NCBI GenBank assembly: GCA_964635575.1
Contig: CAZWNY010000020.1
Span: 1 to 29,734, forward strand
Source: GCA-2733415 sp964635575
Lineage (GTDB): Bacteria; Bacteroidota; Bacteroidia; Flavobacteriales; Flavobacteriaceae
Length of the DNA: 29,734 nt
Direction: 5' to 3'
The notes under the pieces are model-generated. The model was not told the DNA's origin, ran no database searches, and saw nothing but the letters and a program-made list of their open reading frames with translations. Both the position numbers and the translations under genes were made by a program. Numbering within the stretch: the first letter of the stretch is position 1; every line of letters begins with the position of its first letter. Below, piece after piece: positions 6,308 to 12,814 of this stretch.

Positions 6308-8223
6308 TTAAAATATTTTAAAATGAGTAATTCAATAAGTAAAAAAACTAATGCAAAAATAACAAACCATTTCCAAACCGAAGCTACTTGAGTCATCAAA
6401 TTTAATTTAATAACGGCATTGGTAACCGAATTAAACACCTTTATGTGTGGTTTTTTTAAGTTGTTTAAATCCAAATATACTGGTGTGCTTTCAGTTTTGT
6501 TATAATTAAAAGCGAGTGTGTTTTGTGTTTTTAATTTAGTATGAATAGTATAAATTCCAGATTGAGTCGGTTTATTTTCCGTTTCAATACTTACTTTGTC
6601 TTCTTTAATTTGTTGTAGCGGTATAAAGTTAAAATTATCTTTTTGCAAAGAAATTACTTCGTTTTTCATTAATTTTATAGGAATATCAATTTTATTGTGA
6701 GCTCCAATAGTATAGTAAATAATTCCTGTTTTTAGGCTATTTTTCGCAATACTATATAAGGTAGGCACAATTAAAGGCGCTTGTTTTATATTTGTATTTT
6801 TATTGTTTAAAGCACCTGAAAATATGTAATATTGATTGTGTTGTGCTAAAAATACATTTCCATTTTCAAGAGTTAGTATTTCGTTTTGATAGTTTTTTAG
6901 TTGATAATGTTTTTTTACGGATGGAAACTGAAAATTATTTATTTTTTTTTCAAAAACGTGTTTAAAAATTGGGTGCGAAAAGTTAATCTTTGTCAGTCGG
7001 GTTTCATGTATGTTTTCGGCATAAAAAACAGGAATTAATAAGTTGTAGGTTTTATTATTTATTTCTTCTGAAGGAATACAAATTACCGTACCGCCATTTT
7101 TTGTAAATTGTTTTATGTTTTGCAACAATGCTTCAGAAAAGGTTTTCAATTCATTCAAAATAATTAAATGTTGTGAGGCAAACAAACTATAATTTATTGC
7201 AGTTGTTTTATTTTGAGTAAAAACAAACTCATCCGCAGTAAAAATTTTATTTAGAAATAGATTGTTTTCCAAATTTCCGATAGCTAAAACTTGTTGTTTT
7301 TTAGGTGTTTTTTTAGTGATAAAAAACGTATTGTCATGTGTAAAATTTTTATCCTGTATTATCGTTTTTAGATTGTAGTTTTTGTGCGAAGGTAAATTAA
7401 ACACTATCGTGTTTTTTAAAGCATCTAATTTAACCGAAGACTTGCTTAGCAAACTGTCATTATTGTAAAGTGATAAACCAACACTTTTTAACTGACTTTG
7501 TTGATTTTTAATTACTAAACTTAACTTACCTGTAGTTGCGTTTTCGATATTAAAATAGGCGGAATCAATACTAATATTAGCCTTTACAACAGGTGTAATT
7601 TGCACTAAAGAAGTATTGTAGTGACTTGAAAAATAAGAGCTATCTATAGTGTTGTTTTGTTGAAAATCGGAAATATAAACAAACTGCTTTAAACTATTTT
7701 TTTGTTTACTAAACAACTGATTTACCTTTAAACTTACCGTTTTATATGAAAGCTGATTATGCGTATATGTTAAAGAAATTAGTTCGTTTTTAATAGCCGA
7801 AAGGGTAGTGTTTTTATATGTTTTATTGTTGGTAATTATACTTATTTTATCTTGATTATTAAAATTTTGCAAAACCTCTTGTATTGCAATTTTTAACAAC
7901 TCACCTTTTTCTCCTTTTTCTTGCATACTAAAGGAGTTGTCAATATAAATTACCGTTTCCTTTTCTTTATTAGCAATTTTGTTTTCGTTAAAATAGGGTT
8001 GTGCAAAAGCAAGAATAATGCAGGTAAAAATTAATAAACGAGTGCTTAAAATTAACCATTTCTTAATTTTAGAACTTTTACGAGTTTGCAACACCAAGTC
8101 TTGTAAAAACTTAACGTTAGTAAACGGTGTTTTTACAAATTTTCGCAACTGAAATAAATGCACTATTATAGGAATTAATAATGCGAATAATGCGTATAAT
8201 ATGTTTGGGTTTTGAAATTGCAT
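6304..8223 (-). CDS. BatA-domain / von Willebrand factor A membrane protein
   Basis: A 639-residue inner-membrane protein. Residues 1-77 form the BatA N-terminal domain with two membrane segments (about 8-24 and 58-78) around a basic cytoplasmic loop (QLRKFVKTPFTNVKFLQDL). A VWA-type domain follows, with the metal-adhesion motif DNSFS in VIYIDNSFSM near residue 95. A long extracytoplasmic region follows, and a final membrane helix (about 613-636) ends in LLILKYFK. This is the architecture of the large BatA-like proteins of Bacteroidota, not the short BatA/BatB of the aerotolerance operon. Its partners are unknown; no MoxR ATPase is adjacent. It is the first gene of the operon and has a near-consensus promoter just upstream. 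Confidence 0.85.
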   Translation of the reverse strand: MQFQNPNILYALFALLIPIIVHLFQLRKFVKTPFTNVKFLQDLVLQTRKSSKIKKWLILSTRLLIFTCIILAFAQPYFNENKIANKEKETVIYIDNSFSMQEKGEKGELLKIAIQEVLQNFNNQDKISIITNNKTYKNTTLSAIKNELISLTYTHNQLSYKTVSLKVNQLFSKQKNSLKQFVYISDFQQNNTIDSSYFSSHYNTSLVQITPVVKANISIDSAYFNIENATTGKLSLVIKNQQSQLKSVGLSLYNNDSLLSKSSVKLDALKNTIVFNLPSHKNYNLKTIIQDKNFTHDNTFFITKKTPKKQQVLAIGNLENNLFLNKIFTADEFVFTQNKTTAINYSLFASQHLIILNELKTFSEALLQNIKQFTKNGGTVICIPSEEINNKTYNLLIPVFYAENIHETRLTKINFSHPIFKHVFEKKINNFQFPSVKKHYQLKNYQNEILTLENGNVFLAQHNQYYIFSGALNNKNTNIKQAPLIVPTLYSIAKNSLKTGIIYYTIGAHNKIDIPIKLMKNEVISLQKDNFNFIPLQQIKEDKVSIETENKPTQSGIYTIHTKLKTQNTLAFNYNKTESTPVYLDLNNLKKPHIKVFNSVTNAVIKLNLMTQVASVWKWFVIFALVFLLIELLILKYFK

Positions 8224-8234
8224 AATTAAAAAAT

Positions 8235-8265
8235 CAAATATAGAAATAAACTACCTTGACACAAA
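8235..8265 (-). promoter_or_regulatory. Consensus Bacteroidota promoter of the BatA-like operon
   Basis: Read on the minus strand: TTTG (8265-8262), 19 bases, TATATTTG (8242-8235). This fits the TTTG-N19-TAnnTTTG primary-sigma pattern exactly. The predicted transcript would start only about five bases before the ATG at 8223, so the message has almost no leader. Confidence 0.8.
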
Positions 8266-8416
8266 GAATAGTAATAGATAATTAAAGTTTAAAAAAAAAT
8301 AGTAAATTAAAACAATCAATATTTTTTTTTAATGCATTAAACTTAGTTGATGATGGATTTAAAAAAAAGTATAACTTAAAGAGACTAATGCGTTTTCATA
8401 ACTGTCGTTATTTATA

Positions 8417-8470
8417 TACCTTAAATACGTAAGTATATTCTCGAAAAAATACACTTGCGAATTTAAGGTA
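8417..8470. repeat. Long inverted repeat spanning a promoter
   Basis: TACCTTAAAT at 8417-8426 and its exact complement ATTTAAGGTA at 8461-8470 are 34 bases apart. CG pairs (8428-8429 / 8458-8459) extend the arms after one mismatch. The arms flank the TTG element at 8455-8457, and the second ends seven bases before the -7 element. A second, overlapping imperfect hairpin joins 8414-8423 to 8430-8438. This could be an operator pair. Confidence 0.5.
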
Positions 8471-8484
8471 ATGTAGTATCTTCG
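8455..8484 (+). promoter_or_regulatory. Promoter of the FAD-dependent dehydrogenase gene
   Basis: TTG at 8455-8457, a 19-base spacer and TATCTTCG at 8477-8484 match the Bacteroidota primary-sigma consensus (TAnnTTTG with one change). The ATG at 8503 follows 18 bases later with no Shine-Dalgarno site, as is normal in this phylum. Confidence 0.75.
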
Positions 8485-8502
8485 CATTAAAACTAAGAGA
8501 AA

Positions 8503-10059
8503 ATGCAACAAGAAGTTCAATTGGTGGTTTCGCCTAAAGAGGCATCGCAAGAAAATTTATTGTATAAAAAAATAGCCCGTAAAACAGGCGTTTTGTTGTC
8601 CGAGATCACTCATATTGAAATTTTAAAACGCTCAATAGATGCACGTCAAAAAGCAACAAAAATTAATTTAAAAATATTGGTATTTGTAAACGAAACCTTT
8701 GTCGAAGTATCAAACACATTACCAAATTATAAAAATGTAAGCAATCAAGAAGAAATTTTAATTGTTGGCGCTGGTCCGGCAGGTTTATTTGCTGCTTTAC
8801 GCTGTATCGAATTAGGAAAAAAACCAATTATTTTAGAACGTGGTAAAGATGTGCAAGCACGCAGACGCGATTTAAAGGCAATTACTCAAAACCACATTGT
8901 AAACCCTGACTCTAACTACTGTTTTGGAGAAGGTGGTGCAGGAACCTATTCTGACGGAAAACTATATACACGCTCTAAAAAAAGAGGTGATGTACAACGA
9001 ATTTTAAAATTATTAGTTGGTTTTGGAGCTACACCAAAAATTAAGGTCGATGCGCATCCGCATATTGGAACTAATAAATTACCAAGTATTATTGCCGACA
9101 TTAGAAACACAATTGTCGATAACGGTGGTGAAGTAATTTTTAATGCTCGTGTAATCGATATTCATATTAAAAATCAAGAAATATCTGGTATAACACTTCA
9201 AAATGGCGATAAACATACGGCTAAAAAATTGATTTTAGCAACAGGTCATTCTGCTCGAGACATTTACGAATTGTTGCATAAAAACAATATTTATATAGAA
9301 GCAAAACCATTCGCTCTAGGTGTTAGGGTAGAACATAGTCAGCATTTAATAGATCAAATACAGTACAAATGCGAAACAAGAGGTGAGTATTTGCCTCCAG
9401 CACCATATAGTATTGTAAAACAAATAAACGGACGTGGAATGTACTCTTTTTGTATGTGTCCAGGTGGTGTAATTGCTCCTTGCGCTACTGCAGAAGGAGA
9501 AATAGTTACCAACGGTTGGTCGCCTTCTAAAAGAGACCAACCTACTTCAAATTCTGGTATTGTAGTAGAATTAAGAATAGAAGATTTTACTGAATTTCAA
9601 AAATTTGGACCTTTAGCAGGAATGGAGTTTCAAAAACAAATAGAGCAAAAAGCATGGGTTGAAGGCGGAAAAACTCAAACAGCACCAGCACAACGTATGG
9701 TTGATTTTATTCAAAATAAAACTTCGTTAAGTTTGCCAAAAACTTCGTATGCTCCAGGAATAACGTCGGTAGATTTACGTGCTGTATTTCCTGAATTTAT
9801 ACATGAAACTTTACGAGAAGGTTTTAACGCATTTGGCAAAACAATGCGTGGATATTTAACAAATGATGCCGTTTTACACGCTCCAGAATCTCGAACATCA
9901 TCACCAGTACGTATTCCTAGAGATAAAATTACCTTTGAGCACGTGCAAATAAAAGGGTTGTATCCTTGTGGAGAAGGTGCTGGTTATGCTGGAGGTATTA
10001 TTTCTGCCGCTATAGATGGAGAAAAGTGTGCTGAAAAATGTATTGCTACATTGTTATAA
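8503..10059 (+). CDS. NAD(P)/FAD-dependent dehydrogenase (COG2509-like)
   Basis: A 518-residue flavoprotein. About 80 residues precede the FAD-binding Rossmann motif GAGPAG (89-94). This is followed by VILERG-like IILERGKDVQARRRD, the YCFGEGGAGTYSDGKLYTR loop and LATGHSARDIYELL. PCGEGAGYAGGIISAAIDGEKCAEK at the C-terminus is the second FAD-contacting segment. This layout is that of the uncharacterised FAD-dependent dehydrogenases grouped as COG2509. The substrate is not known. It is monocistronic, with its own promoter, and converges on obg with only 37 bases between the stops. The inverted repeat at its promoter suggests specific regulation. Confidence 0.85.
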   Translation: MQQEVQLVVSPKEASQENLLYKKIARKTGVLLSEITHIEILKRSIDARQKATKINLKILVFVNETFVEVSNTLPNYKNVSNQEEILIVGAGPAGLFAALRCIELGKKPIILERGKDVQARRRDLKAITQNHIVNPDSNYCFGEGGAGTYSDGKLYTRSKKRGDVQRILKLLVGFGATPKIKVDAHPHIGTNKLPSIIADIRNTIVDNGGEVIFNARVIDIHIKNQEISGITLQNGDKHTAKKLILATGHSARDIYELLHKNNIYIEAKPFALGVRVEHSQHLIDQIQYKCETRGEYLPPAPYSIVKQINGRGMYSFCMCPGGVIAPCATAEGEIVTNGWSPSKRDQPTSNSGIVVELRIEDFTEFQKFGPLAGMEFQKQIEQKAWVEGGKTQTAPAQRMVDFIQNKTSLSLPKTSYAPGITSVDLRAVFPEFIHETLREGFNAFGKTMRGYLTNDAVLHAPESRTSSPVRIPRDKITFEHVQIKGLYPCGEGAGYAGGIISAAIDGEKCAEKCIATLL

Positions 10060-10096
10060 TTCTTTAAAAAGACACAGTAAACAATAGATTTACTTG

Positions 10097-11095
10097 TTAA
10101 ACGTTTAACATTGCCCACAATTTATCCTTTAATTCTTGAATTCCTTTTTGTGCTACTGATGATATAAATAAGTATGGAGTGTTTAAGGTATTGTCCAATT
10201 CGTCTTTCAATTCTGCTTCTAACTCATCATCCAACATGTCACTTTTTGAAACAGCGATTAAACGATCTTTGTCTAGCATTTCAGGGTTGTATTTGCGTAA
10301 TTCGTTTAATAAAATTTCATACTCTTTAGCAATATCTTTACTGTCGGCAGGTATTAAAAATAATAGGGTTGAGTTTCGTTCAATATGACGTAAAAAATAA
10401 TGTCCTAATCCTTTTCCTTCTGCAGCACCTTCAATAATACCAGGTATGTCTGCCATTACAAAACTCTGAAAATCACGATTTCGTACAATTCCTAAATTGG
10501 GTTTTAAAGTGGTAAACTCATAATCAGCAATTTTTGGTTTTGCAGAAGTTATTACAGAAAGTAAGGTCGATTTTCCTGCGTTTGGAAAGCCGACTAAACC
10601 AACGTCTGCCAGTACTTTTAATTCTAAAGTAAGATCGCGTTCTACTCCTTCTAAACCAGGTTGCGAATAGCGTGGAGTTTGATTGGTAGATGATTTAAAG
10701 TGCCAGTTTCCTCTACCGCCTTTTCCTCCTCTGCAAATAATTACTTCCTCACCATGGTTGGTAATTTCTAAAAGTACATCTTCCGTATCGGTATCTCTAA
10801 CTACAGTTCCTAAAGGAACATCTAAAAAAATGTCTTCACCGTCTTTTCCTGTGCTTCTTCCGCCGCTTCCGTGACCACCTTGTAGTGCTTTATGGTGGCG
10901 TCTGAATTTAAAATGCACTAACGTCCAAAGGTTTTCATTGCCTCTTAAAACAATGTGTCCGCCACGTCCGCCATCGCCACCATCTGGACCACCTTTGTCA
11001 ATATACTTTTCTCTATGCAAATGCATTGATCCTTTTCCTCCGTCACCAGATTTTACGTGTAATTTCACGTAATCTACAAAATTTCCTTCTGTCAT
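10097..11095 (-). CDS. obg: Ribosome-assembly GTPase Obg (CgtA)
   Basis: A 332-residue P-loop GTPase needed for late 50S subunit assembly and stress signalling. The glycine-rich Obg fold fills residues 1-158 (GPDGGDGGRGGHIVLRG, GGHGSGGRSTGKDGED, CRGGKGGRGNWHFKSSTNQTP). The GTPase domain has GFPNAGKST (169-177), the effector region ADYEFTTLKPNLG, DIPGIIEGAAEGKGLGH (G3/switch II), SKSD (G4) and ISSVAQKG (G5). The protein ends soon after the G domain and lacks the C-terminal OCT domain seen in many Firmicutes, which is usual for this phylum. It lies 89 bp after the HPRT-Adk gene with a possible terminator between them. Confidence 0.97.
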   Translation of the reverse strand: MTEGNFVDYVKLHVKSGDGGKGSMHLHREKYIDKGGPDGGDGGRGGHIVLRGNENLWTLVHFKFRRHHKALQGGHGSGGRSTGKDGEDIFLDVPLGTVVRDTDTEDVLLEITNHGEEVIICRGGKGGRGNWHFKSSTNQTPRYSQPGLEGVERDLTLELKVLADVGLVGFPNAGKSTLLSVITSAKPKIADYEFTTLKPNLGIVRNRDFQSFVMADIPGIIEGAAEGKGLGHYFLRHIERNSTLLFLIPADSKDIAKEYEILLNELRKYNPEMLDKDRLIAVSKSDMLDDELEAELKDELDNTLNTPYLFISSVAQKGIQELKDKLWAMLNV

Positions 11096-11116
11096 TATTG
11101 TTTTCTTAAAAAAGGT

Positions 11117-11134
11117 AGTTTTATTGGTAAAACT
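11117..11134 (-). terminator. Possible terminator between the HPRT-Adk gene and obg
   Basis: AGTTTTA (11117-11123) / TAAAACT (11128-11134) with a 4-base loop forms a hairpin that extends through flanking GG/CC after one mismatch. Read on the minus strand it runs into CCTTTTTT. It could partly uncouple obg from the upstream gene. Confidence 0.45.
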
Positions 11135-11184
11135 TCCCTTTTAGATTGTTTTTTTATTTAATATAATTCAGTAAATGAATTGTA

Positions 11185-12294
11185 TTATAGACTATTTACT
11201 ACGTTGTTTAAACGTGCTGTAATTTCTTTAACAGTTCCAATTCCATCAATAGTATAAAACTTGTTTTGTGCTTTGTAATAATTGATTAATGGAGCTGTTT
11301 TTTCGTTGTACTCATCAAAACGGTTTTTAATTTTAACGGGGTTTTGATCGTCTGTTCTTCCAGATGTTTTGCCTCTTTCTAATAAGCGTTTAATTAAAAT
11401 TTCATCATTAGCTTCTAAGGCTAAAGTTCCTGATATTTCCATGTTTTTAGTTTCTAAAAAAATATCTAATGCTTCTGCTTGAGCAACGGTTCTTGGAAAA
11501 CCATCAAAAATAAAACCGTTAGCATCGGTATTTTTTTCAACTTCTTCTTGCAACATGTTTATGGTTACTTCGTCTGGTACTAAATCACCTTTATTTATAT
11601 ACGATTTTGCTAAGATACCTAGTTTGGTATTATTTTTTATATTGTGCCGAAAAACATCTCCTGTAGATATATGTGCTAAATTATATTTTTCTTTTAAAAA
11701 ATTAGCTTGTGTTCCTTTTCCTGCCCCTGGTTTACCGAATAAAACGATATTAATCATTTGTTGTGTTTGTTTTAGTTGATATACTTCTGGTAAATTACGT
11801 CCTAATTCATTATAATCTAGACCGTAGCCTACAATAAATTTATTAGGAATTGTAATGCCAATATAGTGTATTTTTAAGTCTTTATTGTATGCTTCTGGTT
11901 TGTAAAAAAGTGTTGCAATTTTAAGGTTTTTTACTCCTTTTTCTTCAAAAATAGTGTAAATTTCTTGTAAGGTGTTTCCTGTGTCAATAATATCTTCTAA
12001 AATAACAACTGTACGGTTTTTAATATCACTATTTAAACCGATTAAACGCTGTACTTCTTCTGTAGAATTCATGTTTTCATAGGAAGCTAATTTTACAAAA
12101 CTTACCTCACAAGGTGCTTTATATTTTTTAACAAAATCACTTACTACCATAAACGATCCGTTTAAAATACCTATAAAAATAGGTGTTTCCCCTTTTAAGT
12201 CAGCGGCTATTTGTGTAGCCATTTTCTCTAAAGCGGTATCTATTTCTATAGCAGAGATAAATGGTTTAAAATATTTGTCGTGGAGTTTAATCAC
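11185..12294 (-). CDS. adk: Hypoxanthine phosphoribosyltransferase-adenylate kinase fusion
   Basis: One uninterrupted 369-residue frame with two enzymes. Residues 1-175 form a hypoxanthine/guanine phosphoribosyltransferase, with the PRPP loop ILEDIIDTGNT at 98-108 and the substrate-side FIVGYGLDYNELGRNLP. Residues 180-369 form a complete adenylate kinase: GKPGAGKGT (187-195), ISTGDVFRHNI (209-219), DGFPRT (264-269) and a LID region with RGKTSGRTDD. The first converts hypoxanthine/guanine plus PRPP to nucleotides, the second interconverts ATP, ADP and AMP; both are cytoplasmic. The frame starts at GTG 12294, as no ATG is in frame upstream. Met180 (codon at 11757) begins MINIVLFGKPG, just like a free-standing Adk, so internal initiation could yield Adk alone. 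Related fusions are known in Flavobacteriaceae. The window holds no second adk. Confidence 0.95.
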   Translation of the reverse strand: MIKLHDKYFKPFISAIEIDTALEKMATQIAADLKGETPIFIGILNGSFMVVSDFVKKYKAPCEVSFVKLASYENMNSTEEVQRLIGLNSDIKNRTVVILEDIIDTGNTLQEIYTIFEEKGVKNLKIATLFYKPEAYNKDLKIHYIGITIPNKFIVGYGLDYNELGRNLPEVYQLKQTQQMINIVLFGKPGAGKGTQANFLKEKYNLAHISTGDVFRHNIKNNTKLGILAKSYINKGDLVPDEVTINMLQEEVEKNTDANGFIFDGFPRTVAQAEALDIFLETKNMEISGTLALEANDEILIKRLLERGKTSGRTDDQNPVKIKNRFDEYNEKTAPLINYYKAQNKFYTIDGIGTVKEITARLNNVVNSL

Positions 12295-12629
12295 TGATTT
12301 ATAGTTTTAAAAATGCGAAGATAATCAATTGATTATGATTTGTACTATTTTGCTTACGGATTTTAGATTGATAGCGCAATAAGATGTTTATAAGCATCAT
12401 TTCGTTCAAAAATACAAATTTAAATTGAAGAAAAATTTAAAAGAATTGGTAAAAAATAAAGATGTATCTGTGTTTATTTCAAGTTACTGGAATATACATG
12501 AAGTTGCTAACAAATAATTGTGCTTGAGGTTTGTAGTTAAATACTTTAGGGTTTACTAATTCATAACCGAATTTGATTAGAAGGCAATTTTTTTAGTACT
12601 TGACTTTTGTTTTTAATTATACAAAACTA
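12295..12629. other. Intergenic region without a supported gene
   Basis: About 335 bases between the HPRT-Adk start and the terminator of the purF-like gene. Apart from the minus-strand promoter and palindrome at 12316-12336, I see only one modest open stretch on the plus strand (12383-12514, about 43 codons, no ATG; encoded end ISSYWNIHEVANK). It may be a decayed gene end or chance. Confidence 0.5.
12316..12336 (-). promoter_or_regulatory. -7 element and 16-bp palindrome before the HPRT-Adk gene
   Basis: Read on the minus strand, TATCTTCG (12323-12316) matches the -7 consensus and lies 21 bases from the GTG start. The sequence ATAATCAATTGATTAT at 12321-12336 is a perfect 16-bp palindrome overlapping its upstream edge and lying in the spacer to the expected -33 region, where no good TTTG is present. 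It could be an operator for a dimeric regulator. Confidence 0.5.
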
Positions 12630-12660
12630 AAAAAAGGAAAGCGATTGCTTTCCTTTTTTC
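12630..12660. terminator. Strong bidirectional terminator
   Basis: AAAAAGGAAAGC and GCTTTCCTTTTT form a long perfect stem around the loop GATT (12643-12646), with A tracts on one side and T tracts on the other, so it can act on either strand. It most likely ends the minus-strand purF-like transcript, about 155 bases after that gene's stop. Confidence 0.85.
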
Positions 12661-12812
12661 CCCCAAATTTACCATTAACTTAACCTAACTTATGTTATGG
12701 TATGGCTAATATATATGTTATATTTGAAACCACCATGTTTTTCCGATGAACTACCTAAATACTTGTTGAAATGCACTTTTTAGCTAAAAACGGTGTATAA
12801 AATAGCTCAATA
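12661..12812 (-). ncRNA. Structured 3' region or candidate non-coding RNA after the purF-like gene
   Basis: This 150-base stretch has no ORF but several complementary segments. Plus-strand ACCATTAAC (12671-12679) pairs with GTTATGGT (12694-12701) with one bulge, forming a hairpin. The same ATGGT (12697-12701), with the adjoining GG, can instead pair with CCACCAT (12730-12736), so the two helices exclude each other. TTTTTAGCTAAAAA (12777-12790) is a perfect palindrome. Read on the minus strand all of this follows the purF-like stop and precedes the terminator at 12630-12660. It could be a 3' UTR element, or a separate small RNA such as a 6S-like or Flavo-1-like RNA; I cannot assign a family. 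Confidence 0.35.
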
Positions 12813-12814
12813 AA

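Noticed and set aside
8224..8502. Possible small gene between the divergent BatA-like and FAD dehydrogenase genes
   Set aside because: Open frames here are short and overlap the two promoters; nothing protein-like was seen.
10683..10874. Plus-strand ORF inside obg rich in Pro and Ser
   Set aside because: It is the complement of the glycine-rich Obg fold; a shadow frame.
12383..12514. Open plus-strand stretch ending in ISSYWNIHEVANK
   Set aside because: About 43 codons without an ATG in AT-rich intergenic DNA; not more than expected by chance, so noted only in the intergenic entry.
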